A stretch of 64,000 bases of DNA, from the NCBI RefSeq assembly GCF_947495455.1, contig NZ_CANLZC010000020.1, forward strand, positions 1 through 64,000, read 5' to 3'. Shown piece by piece: positions 54,944 to 64,000 of the stretch (positions are counted from its first letter, which is position 1; each line of letters begins with the position of its first letter). This DNA comes from an uncultured Shewanella sp. Lineage in GTDB: Bacteria; Pseudomonadota; Gammaproteobacteria; Enterobacterales; Shewanellaceae. The position numbers and the translations under genes are program-made. Below the pieces are notes generated by a model. It was not told the DNA's origin and ran no database searches. It saw nothing but the letters and a program-made list of their open reading frames with translations.

Positions 54944-55081
54944 TTTGGTAACGTGCTGAAATTATTAATTAATTTGATTTGAGTTTCAATTGATCTATTA
55001 TTCTAATATTGATCACTTTACTTATTACCATTTCTATATTCATATTTTGAGACATTAATCGATCAATTAAGGGAGCTAATT

Positions 55082-55549
55082 ATGAAAGGTCAAGCGAATG
55101 TGCTGGCTCAGCTAAACAAGATATTGACTTGTGAGCTAACGGCAATCAACCAATATTTTTTGCATGCACGTATGTTTAAAAACTGGGGTCTAAATGAGTT
55201 AGATGAAAAGGAATATAAAAAATCGATTCAAGACATGAAACACGCCGATAAGCTTATCGAACGTATCTTGTTTCTCGAAGGCTTGCCTAATTTACAGCAA
55301 TTGGACAAATTGCGTATTGGTGAAAATGCGAAGGAAATGATCGAATGTGACAAAGTGATGTTGGAAGAACAATTGATCATTTTACGACAAGCAATTGACG
55401 TTTGTGAGAGTTCGCAAGATTATGTCTCAAGAGATTTATTGGAAGATTTATTAGAAGATGAAGAAGAGCATCTTGATTGGATTGAGGCGCAGCAGGATTT
55501 GATTGCAATGACAGGTGTTAAGAATTATTTGCAATCTAAAATGGATTAG
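55082..55549 (+). CDS. bfr: Bacterioferritin, heme-binding subunit
   Basis: 155 residues; iron-storage ferritin subunit. It retains the heme-ligand methionine of the Bfr family (QDMKHADKLIERILF, the M52 position) and the histidines and glutamates LTCELTAINQYF and EDEEEHLDWIE, although E51 is Asp. Upstream AAGGGAG is a good ribosome-binding site. Tandem with a second subunit gene 17 bases downstream, as in other Shewanella and in Neisseria, where the two subunits assemble together. Confidence 0.93.
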   Translation: MKGQANVLAQLNKILTCELTAINQYFLHARMFKNWGLNELDEKEYKKSIQDMKHADKLIERILFLEGLPNLQQLDKLRIGENAKEMIECDKVMLEEQLIILRQAIDVCESSQDYVSRDLLEDLLEDEEEHLDWIEAQQDLIAMTGVKNYLQSKMD

Positions 55550-55566
55550 AGGCGGAGGACGCTATT

Positions 55567-56034
55567 ATGAAAGGCAAGAGTGAAATTATTGATTTGCTGA
55601 ATAGTTTACTTGCAGGCGAATTATCGGCGATGGACCAGTATTTTGTGCATGGTTTGATGTACGAAGATTGGGGATTAAATCAATTACATGAGCAAATTTC
55701 TCATGAGTCTGAGGATGAGAGAGGCCATGCTCGTCAATTAATACAACGTATTTTGTTCCTTGAAGGTACGCCTAATGTTGTTAAGCGAGAAGCATTGACC
55801 ATAGGTAAAAACCCAAAAGAAATGTTAGAAAATGATTTGCAATATGAATATATGATAGCGGAACATTTACGTCAAGGGATTAAGCTTTGTGAAGAAAAGC
55901 AAGATTTCCAAACCCGTGAAATTTTAGAAGTTCTGTTAGAAGACACTGAGTCAGATCATATGTATTGGCTTGAAAAACAGCTGGGATTGATCGAAAAAGT
56001 GGGCTTGGACAATTACTTGCAATCTAAAATGTAA
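55567..56034 (+). CDS. bfr: Bacterioferritin, ferroxidase subunit lacking the heme methionine
   Basis: 155 residues, paralogous to the upstream gene. At the heme-ligand position it has DERGHARQLIQRILF, Arg replacing Met52, so it cannot supply heme coordination. Ferroxidase residues are kept: AGELSAMDQYF (E18), E51 and H54 in DERGHA, and EDTESDHMYWLE with the one-residue insertion usual in this subunit type. The pair probably forms a mixed shell with specialised subunits. GGCGGAGG lies upstream. Confidence 0.92.
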   Translation: MKGKSEIIDLLNSLLAGELSAMDQYFVHGLMYEDWGLNQLHEQISHESEDERGHARQLIQRILFLEGTPNVVKREALTIGKNPKEMLENDLQYEYMIAEHLRQGIKLCEEKQDFQTREILEVLLEDTESDHMYWLEKQLGLIEKVGLDNYLQSKM

Positions 56035-56310
56035 GGTTAACTCCTTGGATGATCAGCTTTTATTGTGGCTTAGTGGGTTATATTAGGCCTAATAAATGAC
56101 TTTTTTGTGATAATTGTAAAATAAATGTTAATTTTGGCTTGAATTTAATCGTCAAATGAGGTTATCTATAGTTAAGTCTACAAGCTAAAGGGGTTCTGGT
56201 GGACTCGTATAATGCGAGCTTGCTTCAGATGTGTATTAGCTTTTTTATTCTTTATGAGATAGACACTTATGAGATAGACACCTTTTTCACAATAGATTAA
56301 AGAGGCTATA

Positions 56311-56487
56311 ATGAGTCATATCGAAGAGTTATCACAGAGTAACAGCGAACTGAGAAATGCAGTATGTTTATTGCTGTTACGCATAGGCTCACTTGAAGAA
56401 GCGCTCAATCAAAAAACGGCTCCAGCCCCCACCAGCTCAACAATATTATCAGAAGATGAAATGGCAATGCTGAATCAGTTATTTTAA
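56311..56487 (+). CDS. Small protein, 58 residues
   Basis: Frame from ATG 56311 (AGAGG upstream) to TAA 56487: starts MSHIEELSQSNSELRNAVCL, continues LLLRIGSLEEALNQK, has a short Pro/Ala/Ser/Thr linker (TAPAPTSSTI) and ends SEDEMAMLNQLF. A leading amphipathic helix with a linker and second helix suggests a small soluble regulatory protein. Coding-like composition and good ribosome-binding site support it. No family recognised. It sits 273 bp after the second bfr gene and converges on the MFS gene. Confidence 0.6.
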   Translation: MSHIEELSQSNSELRNAVCLLLLRIGSLEEALNQKTAPAPTSSTILSEDEMAMLNQLF

Positions 56488-56537
56488 TCATTTTACAAGA
56501 TGCAGTGCGTTATAATTGTGAGTTTATTTGGCTTAGT

Positions 56538-57749
56538 TCAAATAGAAAGATAAGCCAATAACCCCATTAGACAGATATAATATGCAGGTGCCATTAATAA
56601 ATTCTGATTAATAAAGAATGCCGCTATCATAGGGGCTGTACCGCCAACAATGGCAATGGCGAGGCTGTAAATTGAGCTATTACCTGTACAGCGAAAGTCT
56701 AGAGGCAGTGCGTCAAACATATATTTAAAAATGGTTGCTGAGATCCCTGCATCGCCAATGACATATAAGATTAATCCTAATAGGATTAGATGATGATCCT
56801 GTAAACTTGCTGCCTTGAATAGCAGTAATGACATTAGGCAAATCAAAGGGATCATACTTTTTAAAACACGATGTAAGCCAAGATGTTCAGATGTCATTGC
56901 TATCAACGGGATCAGTAAGGTGGTACAGGCTTGTACTAGCATCATATAGTAGCTTGCAGTACTCATTGAATAGTTTAATTTAGTGATCATATAGCTCATG
57001 AAATAAACATTACAAGTATAAATATACAGACACATGAAAGCAGCAATCAGACCGATTTTTAGTAGCCCGCGCTTATGTTTTAGCGTTTGTTGATATAGCG
57101 ATAGAGATTGAATTTTTAGCTTTTGCTTAACAAATTGAGGTGACTCGGTAAGATAACTTCGAAATATCATAATAATTAATGAAATAATGCCTGTGATAAT
57201 AAATGCTAATCGCCAGTTACCCATAGAAGCCGATTGACTCAACACAAAGGCAATGAGGCAGCCTGTAAACATGCCTGCTGTTGCTGCCGTTCCAACCCAA
57301 CTGCCTGCTAATATTTTATGTTTTTTCGCATGTTCAATTAAGTAAATAGACGCATTATTGAATTCTCCTGCAACGGCAATACTTTGCACTAATCGGCACA
57401 ACAATAACAACAGGGGAGCTATTACGCCCAACTGTTGATAGCTAGGGATCAGCCCAATGCTGATGGTCGAGATACCGATTAAAAATGAACTGATGATAAG
57501 TGGTAAGCGTCTGCCATGTTTATCAGCAAAATAGCCAAAAATAAAACCACCGCAAGGTCTGCCAAGGTAAGAAATCGCAAAGATGCCATAAGTGAATAAT
57601 AGTGCGTTATCCCCTAATGCTGTTGGAAAAAAGTATTGGCTGATCACAGTACCAAGATAGAGGTAAAGTGAGTACTCTAACCATTCAATATACACAATGC
57701 TTGTGGTCAACAGTGTGTGGCGTGTGAGATGAAGAAAACCGGATAACAT
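56538..57749 (-). CDS. MFS transporter, metabolite:H+ symporter type
   Basis: 403 residues, about 12 helices. The motif GYFADKHGRRLPLI between TM2 and TM3 and the GEFNNASIYLIEHAKKHKILAGSWVGT segment are typical of the MHS group (ProP, KgtP, ShiA). Substrate unknown. The C-terminus (GLLAYLSI) is a little shorter than in most MHS proteins. The start 57749 has AGGTTGAG upstream. It is divergent from dinB and could share the intergenic SOS region. Confidence 0.82.
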   Translation of the reverse strand: MLSGFLHLTRHTLLTTSIVYIEWLEYSLYLYLGTVISQYFFPTALGDNALLFTYGIFAISYLGRPCGGFIFGYFADKHGRRLPLIISSFLIGISTISIGLIPSYQQLGVIAPLLLLLCRLVQSIAVAGEFNNASIYLIEHAKKHKILAGSWVGTAATAGMFTGCLIAFVLSQSASMGNWRLAFIITGIISLIIMIFRSYLTESPQFVKQKLKIQSLSLYQQTLKHKRGLLKIGLIAAFMCLYIYTCNVYFMSYMITKLNYSMSTASYYMMLVQACTTLLIPLIAMTSEHLGLHRVLKSMIPLICLMSLLLFKAASLQDHHLILLGLILYVIGDAGISATIFKYMFDALPLDFRCTGNSSIYSLAIAIVGGTAPMIAAFFINQNLLMAPAYYICLMGLLAYLSI

Positions 57750-57820
57750 AGTGGCTCAACCTAAAGCAGTTAAGACAGATGAGTATAGTTCAGGTTTTGG
57801 TATAAATCAGGGTCAATGTA

Positions 57821-57848
57821 TTGATACTGTTTTTATATACAGTATACT
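57821..57848 (+). promoter_or_regulatory. SOS (LexA) box within the dinB promoter
   Basis: CTGT-TTTTATAT-ACAG (57827-57842) is a perfect LexA core with flanking TA on both sides. It sits between TTGATA (57821-57826) and TATACT (57843-57848), spacer 16 bp, so LexA would block the dinB promoter. Confidence 0.9.
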
Positions 57849-57887
57849 GTTAAAGCAAACTATTTTACGGGTATTTAAGGAGCAGAG

Positions 57888-58955
57888 TTGAGGAAGATCA
57901 TTCACATTGATATGGACTGTTACTTTGCGGCTGTTGAAATGCGAGATTTTCCTGAATTGGCAGGAAAACCTATTGCTGTGGGAGGCCGCAGCGATCGACG
58001 TGGAGTGATCAGTACTTGCAATTATGAAGCCCGTGAATATGGCGTGCGCTCGGCAATGGCCTCAGCTTATGCGCTGAGGTTGTGCCCCAATCTCATTTTG
58101 GTGCCGGGTCGAATGGCAGTGTATAAAAGCGTATCGCAACAGATCCAGCAAATTTTTAGGCGATATACGGATTTAATTGAGCCCTTATCGTTAGACGAAG
58201 CCTATTTAGATGTAACAGATAGCCAATATTGCCAAGGTTCAGCCACACTCATTGCCAAAGCAATTAGAGCTGATATTTTTGCTGAAACAGGATTAACCGC
58301 TTCGGCAGGTATTGCGTCCGTGAAATTTTTAGCCAAAATTGCCTCAGATTTAAATAAACCTAATGGGCAATATGTTATTTTACCTGAAATGGTTCCCGAA
58401 TTTGTGAAGTCTCTTTCTTTAAATAAAATCCCAGGTGTCGGAAAAGTGACCGCCCAAAAATTAGCTGATCTTGGGTTACATACTTGTGAGGATGTGCAGA
58501 ATTTTTCACCTTCACTGCTGATGACGCAATTTGGTAAATTTGGAGCATTACTCATTGAGCGGTCTCAAGGTATAGACTCTAGAAGTATTTCGCCTCATCG
58601 AATACGTAAATCAGTGGGAGTTGAAACCACATTGGCAAAGGATATTTTTACGTTTGAGCAATGCCAATCTGTGATGGGATCCTTGCTCCCTGAACTTATC
58701 AAAAGAGTTAAGCGAAGTGCCAATAATAGGCAGATCCATAAGCAAGTGGTGAAGTTGAAATTTAATGATTTCAAGCAAACGACAATAGAACATCGCAGCG
58801 ATGAAATTTCATTGAATTTATTTTATACCTTATTAAAGCAGGCGTTAGTGAGACGTAATGAGCGTGGTATTCGATTGGTGGGTATTTCTGTGGGGTTAGC
58901 GGGTTCTGAGCCAAGCTCAAAGACTCAAATAGAGCAATTGAACTTGGATTTTTAA
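57888..58955 (+). CDS. dinB: DNA polymerase IV
   Basis: 355 residues; Y-family translesion polymerase. Catalytic motifs [13 protein letters not shown] (metal Asp, steric-gate region) and SLDEAYLDV (Asp-Glu pair) are intact, and [10 protein letters not shown] is the helix-hairpin-helix. The start is TTG 57888 with AGGAG upstream, matching the family N-terminus [11 protein letters not shown] perfect LexA box in the promoter shows SOS control. Confidence 0.95.
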   Translation: MRKIIHIDMDCYFAAVEMRDFPELAGKPIAVGGRSDRRGVISTCNYEAREYGVRSAMASAYALRLCPNLILVPGRMAVYKSVSQQIQQIFRRYTDLIEPLSLDEAYLDVTDSQYCQGSATLIAKAIRADIFAETGLTASAGIASVKFLAKIASDLNKPNGQYVILPEMVPEFVKSLSLNKIPGVGKVTAQKLADLGLHTCEDVQNFSPSLLMTQFGKFGALLIERSQGIDSRSISPHRIRKSVGVETTLAKDIFTFEQCQSVMGSLLPELIKRVKRSANNRQIHKQVVKLKFNDFKQTTIEHRSDEISLNLFYTLLKQALVRRNERGIRLVGISVGLAGSEPSSKTQIEQLNLDF

Positions 58956-58971
58956 TTCACTTTTATTTGAG

Positions 58972-60684
58972 CTATGCCTGTCTTAATGACAGTAATCGAT
59001 TTTTAATATTGTTAAGGTTAATTTCTATTGCTTTAATGTCAGACGCTTTTTGGGGATCATTTTCAAGCTCTGTTTTTCTCTGTTCTAATAAATCTAACTG
59101 GTTTTCATATTCGTCAGATAGATCATCAATGGTTTCTTGGTTGAGCTGCGCAATCGTATCGGCGGAAAAGTCAAAGTGCCCTGAATCATCGCTAATCATT
59201 TCAAGATTGCCAAGGATATTTTCCCAGTCATTCCTATCTGACGTATTTTGTGCATTGTTGATCTTGGGGCTGAGTACTTCTTCCATTGTAATTTGTGAAG
59301 GCGTTATATTTTTTTCTTCAAAGTCTAGAGATAAGTTAAATGCAACTTCATTTTTTTGTGGAGGATGGATTGATGTTTGTAGGTGACTGGTTTGCTTAAG
59401 GCGCAAGAGTTCGGAAAGCATAGTGTCTAACTGTTTATTGAGCTTATCGGTTTGAGGGGTATTACCATTCAGGTGTTTATCATGGCGCTCTTGCTGTCGT
59501 ACTGTTTCAATTTTCATCATTAGGGATGATATGTTGTGATTCAGTGCTTCAATGGGTGTCAATTGTGGTGCTAATGCTGCTTGGTCAGGTTTTTCAACCG
59601 ATTGACTATCTTCATGATAATTAAGTAGTGATCGACCTAGCTGCTCGACAAATTCAGGAGTAATCGCTGGTGTCGGTTTATTGAAGGGCACGGAAGTTTT
59701 TTCTAAAGGCGCGGGTGATATGTTAGGAGCGTGTGTGGGAATGGTTTTTTGCTGTCGTGTTTTAACAGGAATGTCTGTTGAATGCCCTAATGCATTAATT
59801 TGATCTGAATTTTTTTTGAAAATTTGTCCAAGCTTTGTTTGTAAAAATGTATCTTGAAGTAATAATTGATCTTTTTGTTTAGCATTATCTGAAAACTCTT
59901 GAGTCGTATCGAGAACGGAAAATTCTGGCTCGTCTAATAATCTTTGATTAATGTCTAGGTGAGTGGGTTCTGGCTCAACAGGTGGAGTCGGCTTTTGCCA
60001 CTGCAGATTAGATAATACATTTAATGAGTTAGTAGGCTTTATCACTTGCTTAAAATGGATGTTATCATTTTTATTTTGAGCCGCTACTTCTTCAAGTATC
60101 TTATTATTTTTACTGTTTTTATTATCTATGAAATTGGCTAGGAGTTTGACATTGGGCACATAAATGTCATTACTTTCGTGAAGTGCGATTATTGTGTCAT
60201 ACAAAGTAGAGGATAAGGTGATATCTCTTCCAGTTTTGACTTCAAAGATAAGAGGATCAGACTGACTTTCATTGGCATTTTCTGATAAATTAAATTGGAA
60301 GACTAAATGATCGTCGTTAATGTCTATGGTTAAACTGGTTTTTGATACATTCTCGGTATTAGGCTTAAAAAAAGCAACATGGTTTAATAGTGTTTCGATT
60401 GAATTGAGTATGGCTTCGTTTTGCGAATGGGTAAAATTAAGGTGCTTTTGTGGTGCTGACTTAGAATGCCTAAACTCAGCGAGTGTTTCAAAACTATCCA
60501 TAGTGTCATGGTAATCTTGCTTATGGTTGAACCAGTTCTCTGGTAAGTGGTTGAATAGAAATTTTTCGAATTTGTTTATTAACTTTTGAGTTTGCTGTTT
60601 CCAGCTTTCTTCACTTGTTAACCACTCTACACTGTTTGCGACAATGCTTTGCCCAGATTGAAGTCTTATATCAGAATGTGGCAT
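58972..60684 (-). CDS. Large orphan protein, 570 residues
   Basis: I recognise no family. It is hydrophilic, rich in Asn, Gln, Ser, Thr, Asp and Glu, and shows no signal peptide and no transmembrane helix. Residues ~1-200 look folded (aromatic and hydrophobic residues regularly spaced: EKFLFNHLPENWFNH; LVFQFNLSENANES; DPLIFEVKTGRD). Residues ~215-400 are low-complexity with Pro-rich stretches (KPTPPVEPEPTHLD), and the C-terminal 60 residues are predicted coiled coil (SDEYENQLDLLEQRKTELE). It lies between dinB and pepD, where I recall nothing of this size in other Shewanella. ATG 60684 has an AGG upstream. Confidence 0.65.
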   Translation of the reverse strand: MPHSDIRLQSGQSIVANSVEWLTSEESWKQQTQKLINKFEKFLFNHLPENWFNHKQDYHDTMDSFETLAEFRHSKSAPQKHLNFTHSQNEAILNSIETLLNHVAFFKPNTENVSKTSLTIDINDDHLVFQFNLSENANESQSDPLIFEVKTGRDITLSSTLYDTIIALHESNDIYVPNVKLLANFIDNKNSKNNKILEEVAAQNKNDNIHFKQVIKPTNSLNVLSNLQWQKPTPPVEPEPTHLDINQRLLDEPEFSVLDTTQEFSDNAKQKDQLLLQDTFLQTKLGQIFKKNSDQINALGHSTDIPVKTRQQKTIPTHAPNISPAPLEKTSVPFNKPTPAITPEFVEQLGRSLLNYHEDSQSVEKPDQAALAPQLTPIEALNHNISSLMMKIETVRQQERHDKHLNGNTPQTDKLNKQLDTMLSELLRLKQTSHLQTSIHPPQKNEVAFNLSLDFEEKNITPSQITMEEVLSPKINNAQNTSDRNDWENILGNLEMISDDSGHFDFSADTIAQLNQETIDDLSDEYENQLDLLEQRKTELENDPQKASDIKAIEINLNNIKNRLLSLRQA

Positions 60685-60950
60685 ATAATAACCTATTGAA
60701 TAGAAACATTTTTAAAGTTTGTGTTGTGGCTAAAAATACCTAGCTTAATGATTCTTGTCTTCCTAAAAAAGCCAATACTATAAGTTTTTGAGCGGGCTCA
60801 TTTTATGCAGGCTAAAAAAGTTGTGATCCGTTACTTGTGTTTACTATATAACCGCATGTATGAAAGGGAGGGCAATGTTTGAAATGAGGCCGAGAGCATC
60901 TATTAGCGTCAAATGGATCTTGATAGATTTAAATCAATAAAGTGAACGAA

Positions 60951-60972
60951 AGCCATTACAAATGTAATGGCT
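60951..60972 (-). terminator. Terminator hairpin after pepD
   Basis: AGCCATTAC (60951-60959) and GTAATGGCT (60964-60972) form a perfect 9-bp stem 25 bases past the pepD stop; on the minus strand it is followed by TTCG and later T residues. It lies in the 312-bp gap 60685-60996, which otherwise holds only AT-rich sequence. Confidence 0.6.
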
Positions 60973-60996
60973 GTTTAAATGTTAACGTGATAAATG

Positions 60997-62463
60997 TTAA
61001 CTTGAGTGTTTAACTGGCACACGCTCTAAAATCGCCAGTAATAACGTCCAATATTGGCCCACGGTAGTAATATTGACCTTTTCATCTGGGCTATGGGGAT
61101 AACGAATAGTCGGGCCTATGGAGACCATATCCATATCGGGGTAAGGTTTTTTAAATAGACCACACTCAAGGCCGGCATGGATCACCATAATGGTCGGTTC
61201 TTTATGATAAATATCCTCATAAATTTCTCGCACACTGGCCATAACAGGTGAGCTATTATCGGGTTTCCAACCTGGATAAGCACCGCTATATTCGACGTGA
61301 GCGCCTGCTAATTGCCCCAAGGCATTAAGCATTCCCTCGACATTATTCCGGCCTGAGTCGATTAAAGAGCGAATTAAACATAATAAAGTGACACTGTCTT
61401 TATTGGTATTGATGACGCCGAGATTGAGAGAGGTTTCAGTCACGCCTTCAATTTCATCACTCATTCGCATGACACCGTTAGGGCAAGCATGAATAAGGTT
61501 AATCAATCCAGTTTGACTCTCTGTTGTCATCACTGAACTGGGAGTGACCATTTCTGTTAATATGAGCTCTACATCAGGTTCAATGATGGCTAATTCTTGG
61601 CGTAATAGGCTTTGAAAATGAGTGACGGCATTTTGTAGTTGAGCTAGCTGAGTCGGCAAAATGGTGAATTCAATTTCAGCTTCACGAGGGATCGCATTAC
61701 GCAATGAGCCACCTTCAAATTTCGCTAATTGTATCGATAACGCTTGTGCATTCTCAAATAAGAAGCGAGCTAATAGCTTGTTGGCGTTACCACGCCCGAG
61801 GTGAATATTTACACCTGAGTGACCGCCTTTCAGGCCAGATAAGCTTAAACGAAAGCCTTGAGCTTGTTCATTTGGCGCTTGCCATTTCATAGGCAGGCTA
61901 AGCTCGCCATCGACGCCGCCTGCGCAGCCCATGTAAATTTCACCTTCTTGCTCTGAGTCGGTATTAATGAGAATGTCAGCTTCTAACATACCGGCTTCTA
62001 AACCAAAGGCACCTGTCATTCCAGCTTCTTCATCAATAGTCAATAAGACTTCTAAAGGGCCGTGAACAATATCATCGCTGCCAAGCACTGCTAATGCTGA
62101 TGCCATGCCGATACCGTTATCAGCCCCTAAGGTTGTGCCTCTTGCTTTTACCCAGTCGCCATCGATATAAGCGTCAATGGGATCTTTCTCAAAATCATGT
62201 TCTTTATCGGCATTTTTTTGTGGCACCATGTCTAAATGGGCCTGAAGTACCACTGTTTTTCTATTTTCCATGCCTGGCGTAGCAGGTTTTCTAATGATCA
62301 AGTTACCGACATTATCTTCAATAACCGCTAATTTTTTGTCTTTTGCCCAAGCTTGTATATGTTGGCTAAGGGCTTGTTCGTGTTTAGAAGGATGTGGAAT
62401 AGCACAAATTTGTTCGAACCACTGCCATAATACTGGCGGCTGTAATTGACTTAAAGAAGACAC
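60997..62463 (-). CDS. pepD: Aminoacyl-histidine dipeptidase (cytosol non-specific dipeptidase)
   Basis: 488 residues, M20-family zinc dipeptidase that splits Xaa-His and other dipeptides. Metal-ligand segments LQAHLDMVPQKN (His, Asp), TTLGADNGIGMA (Asp), TIDEEAGMTGAFGL (Glu pair), LINTDSEQEG and a late YPHSPDEKVN are intact. The start is GTG 62463 with AGGAG upstream. It is divergent from the M17 aminopeptidase gene, so two peptidase genes share an intergenic region of about 250 bp. Confidence 0.95.
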   Translation of the reverse strand: MSSLSQLQPPVLWQWFEQICAIPHPSKHEQALSQHIQAWAKDKKLAVIEDNVGNLIIRKPATPGMENRKTVVLQAHLDMVPQKNADKEHDFEKDPIDAYIDGDWVKARGTTLGADNGIGMASALAVLGSDDIVHGPLEVLLTIDEEAGMTGAFGLEAGMLEADILINTDSEQEGEIYMGCAGGVDGELSLPMKWQAPNEQAQGFRLSLSGLKGGHSGVNIHLGRGNANKLLARFLFENAQALSIQLAKFEGGSLRNAIPREAEIEFTILPTQLAQLQNAVTHFQSLLRQELAIIEPDVELILTEMVTPSSVMTTESQTGLINLIHACPNGVMRMSDEIEGVTETSLNLGVINTNKDSVTLLCLIRSLIDSGRNNVEGMLNALGQLAGAHVEYSGAYPGWKPDNSSPVMASVREIYEDIYHKEPTIMVIHAGLECGLFKKPYPDMDMVSIGPTIRYPHSPDEKVNITTVGQYWTLLLAILERVPVKHSS

Positions 62464-62715
62464 AAAACACTCCTAATTGATGTGGGAACAGATGAATGTT
62501 ATCAATGAAGCAGCTACGAGTCAGTGCTAGAAAGGTGATTTCTTTTTCACTGTCATTGGTTTTTCTTTTCTCGATAAACTGAGCATGTGAAAATGAATGC
62601 ATCTGTTTATGACTATATGTTCTAAAGCTGTAATTAAAACGTTGCATCATTCTATCATAACCATACAGTAAAGCAGTATAAAATGGTGCTTGAATGGCGA
62701 TTTATGGGAGAGTAT

Positions 62716-64000
62716 ATGAAATCAGTTAATTTTGTGAATGTTAAAGACGAAAACGCCATATTTGATGGGCAGGGATGGGACGCGCTCATTGTGGTGACTC
62801 ATTCACTCAAAGAAATTGCGTTTGATGAAGTACGCTTATTTGCCGAGCATGCCGCCTCGGTTGATAAAAGAGTAGGAAAAACGACCAGCCTATTATTAGC
62901 CCCAGGGTTGGCTGGCGGTAAGCTGATTATTGCGCCTGTGCTTGCAGCCGAGGATGACTATCAAGACGTACGCATTTACGGTGAGGCGGCTAAAGCGGGT
63001 ATCAACATGGCAAACGCATCGGGTTCAACGAGGCCATTACTTTTAGTGGTGGACTCAAGTGAGGCTCGTTTTTCGTTTGCTAAAGACGTCTCTGCTTTAG
63101 CGTGTGCACAGGCATTGTGGCAGCCTTTGGAAAAAAGAGAAGCTGAAACGGACTGTGTGCCGATACATGAAATTGGATTGTTTACGCTCAATGATTTAGG
63201 GAAAAAACTCAGTGCAATAGAAGTAGGTAAGCAACTGGCTCGAGATTTATGTGGCACAGAGCCTGAAAGAATGTCGGCTATTCATTTTAGCGAGTATTGC
63301 CAATTGGCATTTGAAGGATCAGAGATTGATATTGAGGTCATTGATAATATTGACCTGTTAACACAAGATTATCCTTTACTTAGCGGCGTTGCAAGGTCAT
63401 CCATTGCAGTGCCTCGGCATCATCCTCGTGTTGTAAAATTAGCCTATTGTGGTGAAGGAGAGATCACTCGTACCTTCTTTTTTGCTGGAAAAGGCGTGAT
63501 TTACGATACAGGAGGCGCAGATATTAAGGTTGCTGGTGGTATGGCAGGCATGAGCAGAGATAAAGGTGGCGCTGCGGCAGTGGCAGGCTTAATGAAGACT
63601 TTATCTGTGCTGAAACCAAAAGGTGTACGTGTCGTCGCCCAATTAGGATTAGTGCGAAATAGTATTGGTAGCGATGCCTTTGTGACCGATGAAATTATTA
63701 CCAGTCATGCCAATTGTCGAGTTCGTATCGGCAATACAGATGCAGAAGGGCGCTTAGTCTTGGCGGATCTGCTATCGCATTTACGCATTGAAGCACAGTG
63801 CGCTATCGCACCTGAACTTTATTCCGTTGCGACATTAACGGGTCACGTGGTGCGATGTTATGGTGGCTATACCGCGATAGTGGAAAACAGCGTCGCGAAA
63901 AAAGAAGGTATTGGTCTGAATCTTCAAAAGCATGCACAGCAGTGGGCAGAGCCAATAGAGTGCTCATCATTACGTCGAGAAGACTTTCAAAAAATTGTTG
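62716..64000 (+). CDS. M17 aminopeptidase (PepB-like), 5' part cut by the window end
   Basis: Open from ATG 62716 (GGGAG 4 bases upstream) to the window edge, 428 codons so far. The catalytic signature NTDAEGRLVLADLLS is present, preceded by GKGVIYDTGGADIK and GMSRDKGGAAAV, the metal-loop region of M17 peptidases. The N-terminal part differs from the M17 gene at 4409-5809, so these are paralogues. PepB-type activity is a guess. Divergent from pepD. Confidence 0.9.
   Translation, partial: MKSVNFVNVKDENAIFDGQGWDALIVVTHSLKEIAFDEVRLFAEHAASVDKRVGKTTSLLLAPGLAGGKLIIAPVLAAEDDYQDVRIYGEAAKAGINMANASGSTRPLLLVVDSSEARFSFAKDVSALACAQALWQPLEKREAETDCVPIHEIGLFTLNDLGKKLSAIEVGKQLARDLCGTEPERMSAIHFSEYCQLAFEGSEIDIEVIDNIDLLTQDYPLLSGVARSSIAVPRHHPRVVKLAYCGEGEITRTFFFAGKGVIYDTGGADIKVAGGMAGMSRDKGGAAAVAGLMKTLSVLKPKGVRVVAQLGLVRNSIGSDAFVTDEIITSHANCRVRIGNTDAEGRLVLADLLSHLRIEAQCAIAPELYSVATLTGHVVRCYGGYTAIVENSVAKKEGIGLNLQKHAQQWAEPIECSSLRREDFQKIV

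Overview
The window looks like chromosomal DNA of a marine gammaproteobacterium, most likely a Shewanella or a close relative. The reasons are the low-to-moderate GC content, the gene neighbourhood rlmG-alkB-bolA-luxS-nqrABCDEF-apbE-nqrM-bfr-bfr-dinB-pepD-(M17 aminopeptidase), the sirB2-sirB1-(DUF819)-kdsA block, and the yajQ / ampG / cyclophilin / yajG block. These orders are recalled from Shewanella genomes and were not checked by a search.

Layout: 0.1-5.8 kb carries a copper-exporting ATPase behind a MerR-type promoter, the ABC-F factor ybiT with a long hairpin-rich leader, and an M17 aminopeptidase. 5.9-16.6 kb is an accessory stretch: two families of short non-autonomous inverted-repeat elements, a P-loop kinase-like gene, a MerR regulator divergent from a methyltransferase, a nucleotidyltransferase, a VAO-type flavoprotein, a TetR regulator divergent from an old-yellow-enzyme homologue, small membrane and secreted proteins, a ChaC homologue and a LETM1-like protein. 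16.7-29.2 kb holds an aldehyde dehydrogenase, a cupin, an MDR oxidoreductase under a possible Fur box, a secreted hydrolase with no canonical start codon, a cyclase-like gene broken by a stop, a small membrane protein, RNase HI, a MocR regulator divergent from a beta-hydroxyacid dehydrogenase, a cstA gene broken by a stop, and sirB2/sirB1. 29.3-45.1 kb is mostly housekeeping and transport: DUF819, kdsA, a two-subunit NSS amino-acid transporter (including a 33-residue MetS-like subunit), panE, vanZ-like, yajQ, ampG, a periplasmic cyclophilin, yajG, an AGCS symporter, an alpha/beta hydrolase and rlmG. 45.2-64 kb carries alkB, bolA, luxS, the Na+-translocating NADH:quinone reductase operon with its maturation genes apbE and nqrM, a bacterioferritin pair, an MFS carrier, SOS-controlled dinB, a 570-residue orphan, pepD and the start of a second M17 aminopeptidase.

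Most notable points: LuxS keeps its three zinc ligands but has Ser at the catalytic Cys83 position. Two genes (cyclase-like and cstA) are each interrupted by one in-frame stop that a single transition could explain, and a third has ATC where its start codon should be. One inverted-repeat family is present in two almost identical copies, one internally deleted copy and one diverged copy. Several regulator/operator pairs can be read directly from dyads placed inside promoters (CueR-type at copA, SoxR/CueR-type at the methyltransferase, TetR at the flavin oxidoreductase, LexA at dinB).
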